Shown piece by piece: positions 36,359 to 45,673 of a stretch of 64,000 nt of DNA. This DNA comes from Nocardia panacis (GTDB lineage Bacteria > Actinomycetota > Actinomycetes > Mycobacteriales > Mycobacteriaceae): positions 671,074-735,073 of the forward strand of contig NZ_QZFU01000019.1 of assembly GCF_003598715.1 (NCBI RefSeq), given 5' to 3'. The position numbers and the translations under genes are program-made. How positions within the stretch are numbered: the stretch's first letter is position 1; each line of letters begins with the position of its first letter. Under the pieces are notes generated by a model, which searched no databases, was not told where the DNA came from, and was given only the letters and a program-made list of their open reading frames with translations.

Positions 36359-36447
36359 GTGGGCCTGATGTGCAGCGTACGAACCGCACAGCGCCCGTCA
36401 ACGGGTCGGACTCGTGCTCCGACCCTTCGCCCCCGGCAACCGGCCAC
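36359..36447 (-). ncRNA. Candidate structured small RNA, copy A
   Basis: About 89 nt, no gene in either direction. On the minus strand the 5' GTGG can pair with the 3' CCAC, an inner GGGTCGGA/TCCGACCC hairpin is perfect, a GGTTCGTACG segment recalls a T-loop, and the terminator at 36320-36353 follows. A homologous copy lies at 42551-42642. It could also be a decayed tRNA or tmRNA 3' part. Confidence 0.3.
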
Positions 36448-36489
36448 TGTCGGCGCCTCAGTGTGACCAAACCTACTGTGGATACTCGC

Positions 36490-36843
36490 CTAGTCGGTTT
36501 CCTTTGGACGCGAGGCACTCGCCAATGTCAGCCATACGATTCGGCGTTCCGAGTCCGGGCAATACCAGATTCGGCCGCCGGCAGTGACTTCGTACCGCCA
36601 TTGGTCGAGGTTCTTCCCGCCGATCGCCCTGGTGCCGTACACGTCGCGGAGCTGGTGTTGACGGGATGGATTCTCCGGTGTTGTCGGGCGTTCAGTGAGC
36701 ACTACCCAGGCTTCCCAGGTGTTCGCTTGGGCGACGCGGCAGAGATCTTCCCATCCCTTGGCAGCATCGGTTGTAGCGAATCGGGCTTGCCAACGCCCCG
36801 GCTGGGCCGGCGGAGCAACCCGGTCACCACGTTTCGCAGGCAC
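36490..36843 (-). CDS. RelE-like toxin of a type II toxin-antitoxin pair
   Basis: A 117-residue protein of the RelE/ParE-like type: GRWQARFATTDAAKGWEDLC at the N-terminus, LRDVYGTRAIGGKNLDQWRY near residue 65 and YEVTAGGRIWYCPDSERRIV near 83. Members cleave mRNA on the ribosome or inhibit gyrase; which one applies is not evident. The start follows the antitoxin stop by two bases, so they are co-translated. Confidence 0.65.
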   Translation of the reverse strand: MPAKRGDRVAPPAQPGRWQARFATTDAAKGWEDLCRVAQANTWEAWVVLTERPTTPENPSRQHQLRDVYGTRAIGGKNLDQWRYEVTAGGRIWYCPDSERRIVWLTLASASRPKETD

Positions 36844-36845
36844 GG

Positions 36846-37304
36846 TCAGAATTCCGTCGGCGCAGGCACAGGGCCGAAATCGTCATCGATCGGACCCGTT
36901 AGTTTGTGACCCAACATCGGATCGGCACGGATCGCGGCAGTGCTGCGCCACTCGGCGATCGTCTGAGTCAGAACCGACCACTGGTCCAGTTCAGCGGACA
37001 CCTGGAAGCCACGAACGAAGTCCGACACGAACTGCCGCTGGGCGGACTCGGGCAGACAGTCAACCCACGGGAACTCGTCGATCAGCCCGGTCATCGCGAC
37101 TTCCGGCGAGAGATGGGTAGCGATATTGCGCAGCGCGCGTGCGGCGATGATCGCCCCCTCGGATTGCGCCTTCACTCTGTCTTCACGAGTCAACAGGAGC
37201 GGGGCGCCATCACGCCGACGGACGCGAACATCGCCCTGATCCGCCAAGGCGGCCACACTCTTGGGATCACGCTGTAGCTCACTCCACTGCACCTCGGTCG
37301 CCAT
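36846..37304 (-). CDS. Antitoxin with Phd/YefM-like N-terminus
   Basis: A 152-residue protein. The first 45 residues (VQWSELQRDPKSVAALADQG) resemble the Phd/YefM DNA-binding fold; the rest, with ATHLSPEVAMTGLIDEFPWV, would wrap the toxin. It is upstream of the toxin as usual. A palindrome lies five bases before its ATG and covers the ribosome site, fitting autorepression. Confidence 0.65.
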   Translation of the reverse strand: MATEVQWSELQRDPKSVAALADQGDVRVRRRDGAPLLLTREDRVKAQSEGAIIAARALRNIATHLSPEVAMTGLIDEFPWVDCLPESAQRQFVSDFVRGFQVSAELDQWSVLTQTIAEWRSTAAIRADPMLGHKLTGPIDDDFGPVPAPTEF

Positions 37305-37309
37305 ACCTC

Positions 37310-37331
37310 AATTCTGAACGTATTCAGAATT
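37310..37331. promoter_or_regulatory. Toxin-antitoxin operator
   Basis: Perfect inverted repeat AATTCTGAA-CGTA-TTCAGAATT just upstream of the antitoxin ATG; the GAGG ribosome site overlaps its edge. Confidence 0.7.
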
Positions 37332-37397
37332 TGATCATTCGTCGACCGGATCGGCAGCACAACCGCATGCCGATCGCCAAATGGCCACTCGAGTAGC

Positions 37398-37430
37398 GCC
37401 TCCGATGCCCAGAAATCTTCGGGCGGAGGC
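37398..37430 (-). terminator. Terminator of the DUF4132 operon
   Basis: Interrupted stem GCCTCC...GCCC / GGGC...GGAGGC just downstream of the DUF4132 stop (37439). Confidence 0.55.
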
Positions 37431-37438
37431 CGTTTCGG

Positions 37439-40132
37439 TCAGGCTGTCACGGGGAGTTGTCTCAGGATGGTCGGATCGGTGATTTTCGAGTCGTTCGCCA
37501 GCAGCAGAGCCTTGCTGAGGATGACCGCCAGTGTCCTATCGCCGTCGTACGGCAGGAACGCGTTCGGAGCGGGTGTCTGTGCCGACGGAACGATGCACAG
37601 ATAGCGGTTGTCGGGGTCTATCAGGACATTTCCCGAGCCCAAGTGGATCCGATACGCATGTCTGCTACCTCGCACATGCAGGAATCTGCCTTCCACGCTG
37701 CACTGCGGGCCGATGGCCAATCGAGGCAGCAACCTGGTCAGCAGGTCGCGTCTGGTTTGCCCGGTCTGGTGCAGCTCGCCGAAACCGTAGTCGGTCCAGT
37801 AGCCGGCGAACCTACCGTCGGGGCCACCGTCCGACCACGTCGGATCATTGCCGACGCTCGCCACACCGACGAACAGATCCACGTCGCGCAGTACTTCACT
37901 CAGGGCCAGTTCTGGCACGTCGGCCAACGGCAGCGGCTCGGCCTGCCCGCGGAAGCCGCCGCGAAACGTGCTGTTAGCAAGGTTCTGTGGTGCATCGATC
38001 GGGTAGAACCGCACCTGGTCGGTGCGCAGACGCAGGTAGCTGCCGGATTCCGCGACGTCGGCGTGCCCGCCGTCGTCCCGATCGCCCTCGACCCAGAATT
38101 CAGCGCGTATACCCCACTGCGGCAGTTCACGGACCGGCGGTGGCACCATAGCATCGGCGTCGATCAAGAGTTTGTTGCGCCAGCCCCGGACTGCCGCCAA
38201 CGCGTGGAATTGGTGCTGGCGCAGGATATGGGCCGCGAAGCGATTCGAGTAGGTGCCGGTTCGGCGTTCCGCGTCGGTAAGTAGATAGATCTCGCGATGA
38301 GCTTGTTTGAACGGTTGGGTAATGGTGTGGTGTTCCAGCCGGTCGCGCCAGGCCAGGATCTCTTCCGCCGAATGACCCAAGGGGTGCCACAGCTCGACGA
38401 CGTCCCCATCCACCGGGTTGTCGGTCAGGTCGCGCAGTGCGCCGCCGGAGTAGCCGCAGACGACACCGTCGACTTTCCACAGCAGGCGGCGGGCGATCGT
38501 GCCCACCAGCGGATGGTCGAGATAGTACTTCCGCCAGGAACGGAAGTCCCAGGTGCGTCGCGCCAGGAATTGCCGGTCCAACCGCTCGACCTGGGCAGTC
38601 AGCATCTTCTCGATGTCCTTGACCGCTGCCTTGAGTTCTTTCCACTCGTCGGCGTGGTCGCGTTTGACCACGGCGGGCACACTCTTCACCGGTTTGTCCG
38701 TAAACCAGCGCAGTACGGTCTTGGTGCCGTCCACAGTGAGCGTCGCAGACGCGGTTCCGAAGGTGAACCGCGCTTCGCCCACCGACGTCAAGCCGCAGGC
38801 GGGGACGGCCATCTCCTCGATCTCCGCGCGGGTCACCCCGAGCGCCGCTGCCTTTGCCGCCAAGGCGGCGTTGATCTGATTCAAAGTGCCGCGGTATGTC
38901 ACTGTGGCGGCCAGGCGGGCAAGCTCACCCAGTGCCATTTCGCCAGGGAGTTGGCTGAGCGCGTAGACACCGGCGTTGGCCACCTTCGGATTGCGTGGTC
39001 CCACACCCTTGATCTTGCGCAGCGACGTCTCCACCAGGCCGCCCACGATGCGCGCGGTCGTCGGTTGCGGGGGACGGTAGGTCAGCAACCACAGCAGACC
39101 GCGCACCGCGTCGGCGTTGAACGGGTCGTACTCGTCGTTGAGGCCGAGATCGCCGACAAAACGCTGTCGCAACAGCAGGGTCCTCGGCCGGCCCACCAGT
39201 TCCAACAGCGACAGGACCGTCTGTTCGAAGGCAGCCACCTCGGCCAGCAGTGCCCGACCGGTCCTTTCCCACCTTTCATTCGGTTTACCCATGGTGGCGG
39301 TGCGGGCAAAGGCCAGCAGGTCGTGCCACTCCGGTGCCGTGGAGGCCAATTCCAGTGCTCGGTCCGCCCATTGCTCACCCACATTCACCACTGGTTCGGG
39401 GCATTGCCGGGCGATTTCCGCGACACCTCCGCACGAATACCTGTCGCAGGCTTCACGACGGTATACCGCGACGACCTCGGGGGTCAGTGTGCGTCCGGCC
39501 GTCAGTTCCGCTTGCGCCAGCGCCAAGTCGACCACGGAGAGGCTCCGCGTGCCGTGGTGGTTCGACAGGGAATCCAGCCGTGCCCGCCGTTCCTCGACCA
39601 GGATCGGCAAGGTGGGCGCGACGGTCGAGACAAGAATCAGCAGGCAATGCTGGTCGAGATCCGAAGCAGCGGGGAACGCGGCCGCACAGCTGCGAGCCAA
39701 CCGTTCGGACTGCTCGGCGGATAGTTCCCGAACTTTGCCGAGCAAGTAGTGCCACTCGTCAAAGCCTCGTCGCGCATCAGCCGTTCGGCGTGTCCGCATC
39801 ATCGCGGCACACACCACGTCCATATCGTCCGCCGCGATGGCAGTGCGCACCGCCGTCTTGTCTTCGGACAGGACAATCTTCAACTCCAGGATCCCGATGA
39901 GATGTCGCATCTCCTCCGAAGCGGCTGCGGAGGCCGCCGCACAGACGCGAGCCAATCGCTGCGATGCCTCATCCGACAGGTCTCGGGCCAGGTCCAACAC
40001 CTCACCCCAGACCTCTGACCCATCCGGATCGCGCACATGCTGGACTATCCGCGTGTACACGTCGAACAGGACGTCCATATCGTCCACGGCAATGGCGGCG
40101 CGCGCCGCTGTTGCCAACTCCGAAAACGACAT
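37439..40132 (-). CDS. DUF4132 (MolR-like) large protein
   Basis: An 897-residue protein of the DUF4132 family, once called molybdate-metabolism regulators but of unknown action. The family core is clear: VKRDHADEWKELKAAVKDIE near residue 505, RTWDFRSWRKYYLDHPLVGT near 545, and a C-terminal region with RGSRHAYRIHLGSGNV. The N-terminal 180 residues hold two tandem repeats (AAIAVDDMDV...LSDEASQRLARVC and TAIAADDMDV...LSAEQSERLARSC). It follows a 129-residue partner with stop and start adjacent. DUF4132 genes are often in accessory or stress islands. Confidence 0.85.
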   Translation of the reverse strand: MSFSELATAARAAIAVDDMDVLFDVYTRIVQHVRDPDGSEVWGEVLDLARDLSDEASQRLARVCAAASAAASEEMRHLIGILELKIVLSEDKTAVRTAIAADDMDVVCAAMMRTRRTADARRGFDEWHYLLGKVRELSAEQSERLARSCAAAFPAASDLDQHCLLILVSTVAPTLPILVEERRARLDSLSNHHGTRSLSVVDLALAQAELTAGRTLTPEVVAVYRREACDRYSCGGVAEIARQCPEPVVNVGEQWADRALELASTAPEWHDLLAFARTATMGKPNERWERTGRALLAEVAAFEQTVLSLLELVGRPRTLLLRQRFVGDLGLNDEYDPFNADAVRGLLWLLTYRPPQPTTARIVGGLVETSLRKIKGVGPRNPKVANAGVYALSQLPGEMALGELARLAATVTYRGTLNQINAALAAKAAALGVTRAEIEEMAVPACGLTSVGEARFTFGTASATLTVDGTKTVLRWFTDKPVKSVPAVVKRDHADEWKELKAAVKDIEKMLTAQVERLDRQFLARRTWDFRSWRKYYLDHPLVGTIARRLLWKVDGVVCGYSGGALRDLTDNPVDGDVVELWHPLGHSAEEILAWRDRLEHHTITQPFKQAHREIYLLTDAERRTGTYSNRFAAHILRQHQFHALAAVRGWRNKLLIDADAMVPPPVRELPQWGIRAEFWVEGDRDDGGHADVAESGSYLRLRTDQVRFYPIDAPQNLANSTFRGGFRGQAEPLPLADVPELALSEVLRDVDLFVGVASVGNDPTWSDGGPDGRFAGYWTDYGFGELHQTGQTRRDLLTRLLPRLAIGPQCSVEGRFLHVRGSRHAYRIHLGSGNVLIDPDNRYLCIVPSAQTPAPNAFLPYDGDRTLAVILSKALLLANDSKITDPTILRQLPVTA

Positions 40133-40522
40133 TCAGCCACCCACCAGCGCAACGAGCTTCAGGAACGTGATTTCCACACCCGATGTCAGTGCCACCACCT
40201 CATCGAGTTCCTCGATCTGCCGATCACCGATCAGGACCACGAAACCGTTGCGCCCGAACGCCTCCCACGCCGCCTCGCATTGACTTTCGGGGTCGACAAG
40301 AGCGGTCGTGCGGAACCCGCCACGCACCGGCACGGCATCCGTCGGCCGCACCAGGCCACGAAAGACGGTATCCACCGCGGCGGCGTTGTGCGCGGCGACT
40401 TCCTGAAATACCCGCTGCCGGATGATCTCCCGCAGCGGTAGTCGCTCCTCGTCCACCTCGAACAACCATCCGGTGTCGCGATCACCGCACACCGCCTCGT
40501 CGACGACCTTCACACTCACCAT
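40133..40522 (-). CDS. Hypothetical partner of the DUF4132 protein
   Basis: A 129-residue protein starting MVSVKVVDEAVCGDRDTGWL; no family is recognised. It is acidic, mixed alpha/beta, with a C-terminal hydrophobic strand (ITFLKLVALVGG). Its TGA touches the next ATG (TGAATG), so the two are made together and probably interact. The 266 bp before it show no gene. Confidence 0.7.
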   Translation of the reverse strand: MVSVKVVDEAVCGDRDTGWLFEVDEERLPLREIIRQRVFQEVAAHNAAAVDTVFRGLVRPTDAVPVRGGFRTTALVDPESQCEAAWEAFGRNGFVVLIGDRQIEELDEVVALTSGVEITFLKLVALVGG

Positions 40523-40788
40523 GATCGACAGGGTAGGTACGGTCACCGACAAGACTCGAGAACCGTTCCCAGCGCCGGCCCGGCGGATCAGACGTGGATG
40601 TTCCAGCGGGCCGGCCACTCTCACTCCTGTGCCTATCGGAGTGAAAGGGGCTGAATGATCTGCGGTGGGACGGGGCCTGCGTAATCTCCCGTTCCGCCGG
40701 TTCGACGCCGACCGGATCCGGCTAGCGATTGTGACTCGCGCCCCGGACTCGTCCGCCCCGCAGCGCACACGGTCCTGGGCTGAGAACA

Positions 40789-42240
40789 TCAGGGGAAGGC
40801 GAGAGTTCGCGCGAACACTGTCACCAGGACGAGCACCAGCGGGAAGCAGACCAGGAACATGGCGAAGGTGTAGCCCATGATGTGGCGTGCCTTCAAGCCG
40901 AGCACCGCGAGCGTCGGCAGCATCCAGAAAGGTTGCAGCAGATTGGCGCTCGCCTCGCCGAGGTCGTACACCACCACCATCCAGCCCTGGTTCACCTTCA
41001 GCTGATTGGCGGCCTCGAGCACATACGGAGCCTCGATCACCCATTTGCTGCCACCGCTCGGCACGAAAACGCCGAGCACACAGGAATATACGCCGATGAT
41101 CGCCGGGTAGAAGGTGTCATTGGTCAGGTGCACCAGCCAACCGGCGATCGTCTTCGACAGACCGGTATAGGCGATCATGCCGAAAATGCCACCGTAGAGC
41201 GGGAATTGCAGCAGCACACCGGAAGCGGCGGGCGCGGCCTCGCGCACCGCACGCACCAACTGCGCCGGGCGCCAATGCAGCAGCAGGGCCAGCAGGATGA
41301 GAATGAGGTTGACCGTATTCAGGTCGAGGGCGTTGAGGGCGCCGCCGCGCGCGTGCTGGAAGTAGCGCACCAGATACCACAGGCCGAACAGGCACAGCAG
41401 GATCGTGAAGACCGGGCTGTGCTCGAGCCAGTCGCCGGGGCGGCGCTGCTCACCGGATTCCTCGGCGCGCACCGGATGCAGATCGACACCGAGATCGGCG
41501 GCCGATTTCGCCGCGGCGCCGGTCGGCGCGATCAACCAGGCCACCAGCACCGCCACCACGAACACGATCGCGGTCACCACCAGACCCTGCCAGCGGAATA
41601 TGGTGTCGGTCAACGGAATCAGTCCGCTGCCGCGCCCGGCGGCGATCACGTCCTGCACCGCCTTCGGACTCGATCCGGCACTGGCGACCTGCAGCGCCGC
41701 CGAACCCGAAAGCCCTTGCGCCCACACCGTTCCCAGTCCGAGGAAGGCCATCGCACCGAGCGCGCGATAGTCGACGCCGCGCAGCACCCTGGCGATCTCC
41801 CTGGCCAGGATGGCGGTGAACACCAGGCTGAAAGCCCAGTTCAGATAGGAGCTGACCATAGAGACAGCAGCGGTGAAGGCGATGGCCGCGCGCGGTGTGC
41901 GCACAATGGTCGCCAGCCGGGCAATCAGCCGCGCCACCGGAGGCGATACCGCGACCGCGTAACCACCGATGATGATCATGGCCATCTGCATGGTGAAGGT
42001 GATCAGGCTCCAGAATCCCTTGCCCCACGCATCGACCAGCCCGAGACCCGAAGTGGCTGCCGGATCGGCATTTCCGATGATCGGCACCCCGGTGCCGAGC
42101 CCGATCGCCACGATCAGAAAGGTGCCGACGAGCACGAACCCGAAGGCGTCGGGCAGCCACCGTTCGGTGATCGCGGTGAACCGCAGGGCAATACGCGCGA
42201 GCAGTCGCTCCCGATCGGCTTGCTGATGCACGGTCGCCAT
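40789..42240 (-). CDS. AtoE-like short-chain fatty acid transporter
   Basis: A 483-residue membrane protein with about 12 helices, of the short-chain fatty acid transporter (AtoE/YhiU) family. Hallmarks: ALRFTAITERWLPDAFGFVL at the N-terminus, MAMIIIGGYAVAVSPPVARL near residue 80, SSYLNWAFSLVFTAILAREI near 125, and the C-terminal FVPSGGSKWVIEAPYVLEAA near 400. It would import acetoacetate or short acids. It is a single gene between the DUF4132 operon and the repeat at 42.4 kb. Confidence 0.9.
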   Translation of the reverse strand: MATVHQQADRERLLARIALRFTAITERWLPDAFGFVLVGTFLIVAIGLGTGVPIIGNADPAATSGLGLVDAWGKGFWSLITFTMQMAMIIIGGYAVAVSPPVARLIARLATIVRTPRAAIAFTAAVSMVSSYLNWAFSLVFTAILAREIARVLRGVDYRALGAMAFLGLGTVWAQGLSGSAALQVASAGSSPKAVQDVIAAGRGSGLIPLTDTIFRWQGLVVTAIVFVVAVLVAWLIAPTGAAAKSAADLGVDLHPVRAEESGEQRRPGDWLEHSPVFTILLCLFGLWYLVRYFQHARGGALNALDLNTVNLILILLALLLHWRPAQLVRAVREAAPAASGVLLQFPLYGGIFGMIAYTGLSKTIAGWLVHLTNDTFYPAIIGVYSCVLGVFVPSGGSKWVIEAPYVLEAANQLKVNQGWMVVVYDLGEASANLLQPFWMLPTLAVLGLKARHIMGYTFAMFLVCFPLVLVLVTVFARTLAFP

Positions 42241-42440
42241 CGGCGCAACTCCACTCTGTCGAACTCCGATTGCAGAGGCTACGGGCAATTGACTTGCCTG
42301 CGAACCGGATCGGCGGATTTGTCCATAGTGATCGCAGTGGCGCAATTCGCCCACCCACTGGGCCGCCGAGCAGTACGGGCGCAGCCCCAGGCGGGGCACC
42401 GGTCAACGACACATCACCAACAAAAGCGACGAATACGAAC

Positions 42441-42545
42441 GGGGGTCCGGGGGCGCCGGCCCGCCGGGTGGGTCGTGGGGGCTTCGCCCCCACGAAAACA
42501 CGCGGAACGAGAAACGGCCCATGCTCTCCATGAGCATGGGCCGCC
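42441..42545. repeat. Direct repeat, left copy (ssrA-terminator repeat)
   Basis: About 105 bp matching 50090-50192 with few differences, same orientation. It holds GGGGGTCCGGGGGCG, a GC hairpin GTGGGGGC-TTC-GCCCCCAC type, ACACGCGGAACGAGAAAC, and an 11-bp stem hairpin (42516-42542) identical to the ssrA terminator. The 623-bp gap 42241-42863 holds this repeat, the structured element next to it and a transposase scrap, and no intact gene. Confidence 0.8.
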
Positions 42546-42550
42546 ATCGA

Positions 42551-42642
42551 GTGGACCTGACGGACCGGCATACGAACCGGGCGGTGCTGGTCGGCGGGTC
42601 GAAATTCGCGATCCACCCCCTTCGTTCTCGGCAACCGACCAC
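42551..42642 (-). ncRNA. Candidate structured small RNA, copy B
   Basis: About 92 nt, roughly 70 percent like copy A at 36359-36447, in the same orientation. It keeps the GTGG/CCAC ends, a GGTTCGTATG segment and a central stem-loop, and is followed on the minus strand by the hairpin of the direct repeat. Its 3' end (CAGGTCCACTCGATGG) also resembles the end of ssrA (CAGCTCCACTTGATAGG), so a decayed attachment-site copy is an alternative. Confidence 0.3.
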
Positions 42643-42782
42643 CGGTAGTACCTGATCAACGGTGACATTGACGGCTGCGTCGGCCGGGCTGGGTAGTTCA
42701 CCGGGTGATACTCATACGACGACCGGTGGGCCTGATCATCGGCAATGTTGACGGCGAGCTGTGGGGCTCCCGCTCATGGCCG

Positions 42783-42865
42783 CAGCCCACTGGGTGCCAG
42801 GCCCATATCCGTTCGTGATCGGCGACCAGCCGCCCGCCGGAGTGCACCCGAACTCGGTCTAGGTC
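42783..42865 (-). pseudogene. Fragment resembling an IS21-type transposase (IstA)
   Basis: A short stretch reads DRVRVHSGGRLVADHERIWA, like the beta-strand region V-x-V-x-x-G-x-x-V-A-x-H-x-R-x-W-A near the C-terminus of IstA. Both sides are decayed. It lies directly after the helicase-nuclease gene. Confidence 0.4.
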
Positions 42866-45662
42866 ACGGCAGTCGGATGTCGATGAAACTACGGACCACG
42901 GCGGCCTCACCGCTTCCGGTGGTCGGCAGGCGCAGCAGCGGAAAGTCGTAGCGTCGGCAGATCTCGTCCTTCAGCTCGTCGCGGGCGAGCTGCTCCGGAC
43001 TCGCCTCATGGGAGCTGAAACCGTCCACTTCGATGGCGCCCAGGCTCGCAGCGGTGATCCGGTTGTAGATGACAAAGTCGAACGACGACAATCTGTTCCG
43101 GGCGAACGCGCGGTGCCGATCGTCGAGCCGATCCAGGCTGCGCGGGAACATGTTCCACAGAGCCACCTGCCGGTATATGCCCAGGTGGCCGTAACCTTCT
43201 TCGCCGAGCACCCCTTCCAGCATGGTGAGGGCGATGTCCTCGGAGTCCCAATCGGTACGTCCCCACCCGATCCACGGGCGCTTGCGGCGCCGCTGCTCGG
43301 CGTCGAAGTAGAGCAGGTCGAAGATCGACACCACATCGCTCTGGACGACCGCGTTGGCCGGGTCCCGGTACCAGATGTAGCCGTTCAGATCGCGCAGGTA
43401 CCGACTCTTGGGCAGCCCGGAGGAATGCGTGACCAGAACGAATAATCGCTTCGCACGGGAGACGGCCACGTTGACCATTTTCGGATCGTCGGCGAACCGC
43501 AATCCGCTGCGACCACTCGGGCTGTCGTCCAGCACCGTGGTCATGATGATTGCGTCCCTTTCCCTCCCTTGGAATTTATGCACGGTCTTGGAGACGATGT
43601 CCTCGTCCCGGACGGCCTTGGCTACCTTGTTGGCCTGACGGCGATACGGAGTGGTGATCCCGATCTCCTCCGGCGGGAATTCGGTGAACACCCAGGGGAG
43701 AGTCTCGTGCAGGATGACGTCGATCTCGCGCTGATTGCTGCGTCCGGTCGACATCGGGTCGTCGTCGTCATAGGACCGGCGCATGTGATTACCGGGCTGA
43801 GTCTGCACCACCATCATCGGGGCGGACCCTGATGAACTCCGGGTATACGGGATCAACCGGCCGTCGTAGAATGTCCGGTTGCAGAACTCGATGATGTCGG
43901 GATCACACCGATAATGTTCGTGCAGCATCTGCCGGGGCAGATGTTCACCGTAACGATCGATGACCGAAGACAGAATGCTGTGCCGGAAGTCGACAACCGG
44001 ATCAGGCGACGACGGAGGATCGGCGAGGACCTCATCGTCGAAGACCGGCGGTAGCTGTTCCAGATCGCCGACCACAATGAGGTTGCGCGCATAGGCCAGG
44101 GCCGGGGCCACGGTGACCAGATCCGCCTGTGATGCCTCATCGATGATCAGATAATCCAGCAGAGCCGAGTAGCCGATGCTGTTTCGCAGCGAATGGCAGG
44201 TGCTCAGGATCAGCGGATAGTCGTCGGTGAACCGCTCGAAATTTCGCCGATACCGGCCGGCGTCGTGGATCGTGCGGGGCTGCCGGCTGTACCGAGTAAC
44301 CAGCGCGTCCCGAAGTAGCTGCTGGGACAGCCGCGCCTGCTCGGCGGCCAGCTCCTCGAAATCCTTGCGCTCCAGCATTTTATCCAGTTTTTCGGCCTGC
44401 CGCTCGAGTTCGGCGATCTTCTTCGCGTAGTACAGTTGCTGAATTCGCAGTATCACATTGCTGTCGCCGGCGTCGACCTTGCGCAGCGCCCGATACTTGA
44501 AATATCGGTTCATAGTGTCGACCATCCGACCCGGGCCGTGATCGCGCATCCAGCGCGGATCGGTGTCGGCGATGAAGTCGAGTAGTTTGTCCGCGCTGTA
44601 ACGGCGCAGCAGCGGCAGGTCGTCGGCGTCCACCACCTCACCGTGCTCGAAAAACGCTTGGAAGTGCTTTTGTTCAAGCCGATATCCGTGCAGCTGGTTG
44701 TGTACCTGGGCGCGTTGACGATCCTGTTTCTGTAGTTCGTCCAGGCGCCGGTTCACCGAGGCGAGATTGCGTGCGGTGTCTGCACCAGGCGGGGTGGCAA
44801 CGCTCAGCATGGCATCGACCGCCACATTGCGTGGTCCCTGATCGTCGAAGAATTCCTGTCGTTTATCCTTGCTCCCCAGATTGGCCGCCACCATCCCGAA
44901 GCCTTCGCCGGTCAGCTTTTCGACTATATTGTCGACCGCAGAGTTGGTGAACGACACCACCGCTACCGTCGCGCCGGGACGGCAGATCACCGAGGCAATA
45001 ATGTTGAGAATCGTCTGCGTTTTCCCGGTTCCGGGCGGGCCGTCGATCACCGAGACCGGATTCCGCAATGCGTTGAGCACCGCCTGGCTCTGGCTGATAT
45101 TGGTGCGGAACGGATACACCGGAAGCGGTATCTCCTCATCCGGCCGGGACCCGGGCGGCGTCTGTCCGAGAAATCGGGCCAATGCGCTCTCGGGGTGAAT
45201 GAACTCCAGTTTCTTGTGATTTGTAAGCAGCACGCCGTAAGGGTCGTTCAGTTGCTCGGCCATTGTGCGCCAGTAGTTCAGAACATTCTGGCAATCGGGC
45301 GCGGCAGCGGCATTCGACAGCACGGTCACCCGATCCGCACCGCAAACTTCCCATTTCCCCTTGGCGCCGCGCAGATGCCACCACGATCCGGCCCGCGGCG
45401 GCCCGGGAAACAGGTATGCCTCGGCCACGCCCTGTGGGGATCCGTCGACGAGAACCCGATGCTGCGCCCCCAGCGGCACCCGCTGGGGGCGGTCGAGAAC
45501 GATCACTCTCTCCCGGCTGTACGGATAGTCCCTGCCATTGTGGAACCACACCCGCACCCGATCACCCTGCCATTCGTATCGGGCGATGTCGCTGGTCCGA
45601 TCCTCCGGAACCCCGTCGTCCTTCCCGCGTATGACAATCGCGATTGCCTGCAAATCCAGCAT
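42864..45662 (-). CDS. SF1 helicase with C-terminal DUF2726-like nuclease domain
   Basis: A 932-residue UPF1/DNA2-type motor. Helicase motifs: Walker A DGPPGTGKTQT near residue 205, DEASQADL near 500, GDLEQLPPV near 522, HEHYRCDPDIIEFCN near 570, TVHKFQGRERDAI near 690, VAVSRAKRLF near 725. A coiled insertion (residues 290-430) splits the motor. The last 100 residues carry a PD-(D/E)xK-like nuclease of the DUF2726/Vsr type: FDFVIYNR, then AIEVDGFSSHEASPEQLARD and PLLRLPT. It probably unwinds and cuts DNA or RNA. Start is 11 bp after the kinase stop. Confidence 0.88.
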   Translation of the reverse strand: MLDLQAIAIVIRGKDDGVPEDRTSDIARYEWQGDRVRVWFHNGRDYPYSRERVIVLDRPQRVPLGAQHRVLVDGSPQGVAEAYLFPGPPRAGSWWHLRGAKGKWEVCGADRVTVLSNAAAAPDCQNVLNYWRTMAEQLNDPYGVLLTNHKKLEFIHPESALARFLGQTPPGSRPDEEIPLPVYPFRTNISQSQAVLNALRNPVSVIDGPPGTGKTQTILNIIASVICRPGATVAVVSFTNSAVDNIVEKLTGEGFGMVAANLGSKDKRQEFFDDQGPRNVAVDAMLSVATPPGADTARNLASVNRRLDELQKQDRQRAQVHNQLHGYRLEQKHFQAFFEHGEVVDADDLPLLRRYSADKLLDFIADTDPRWMRDHGPGRMVDTMNRYFKYRALRKVDAGDSNVILRIQQLYYAKKIAELERQAEKLDKMLERKDFEELAAEQARLSQQLLRDALVTRYSRQPRTIHDAGRYRRNFERFTDDYPLILSTCHSLRNSIGYSALLDYLIIDEASQADLVTVAPALAYARNLIVVGDLEQLPPVFDDEVLADPPSSPDPVVDFRHSILSSVIDRYGEHLPRQMLHEHYRCDPDIIEFCNRTFYDGRLIPYTRSSSGSAPMMVVQTQPGNHMRRSYDDDDPMSTGRSNQREIDVILHETLPWVFTEFPPEEIGITTPYRRQANKVAKAVRDEDIVSKTVHKFQGRERDAIIMTTVLDDSPSGRSGLRFADDPKMVNVAVSRAKRLFVLVTHSSGLPKSRYLRDLNGYIWYRDPANAVVQSDVVSIFDLLYFDAEQRRRKRPWIGWGRTDWDSEDIALTMLEGVLGEEGYGHLGIYRQVALWNMFPRSLDRLDDRHRAFARNRLSSFDFVIYNRITAASLGAIEVDGFSSHEASPEQLARDELKDEICRRYDFPLLRLPTTGSGEAAVVRSFIDIRLP

Positions 45663-45673
45663 CGCCCCTCCTG

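Noticed and set aside
36359..36447. Functional tRNA gene
   Set aside because: A T-loop-like segment and pairing ends exist, but no proper D-arm or anticodon arm can be drawn.
42403..42642. Open frames across the direct repeats, such as MESMGRFSFRVF on the minus strand
   Set aside because: They read through the terminator hairpin and repeat; they look like spurious frames caused by the repeat.
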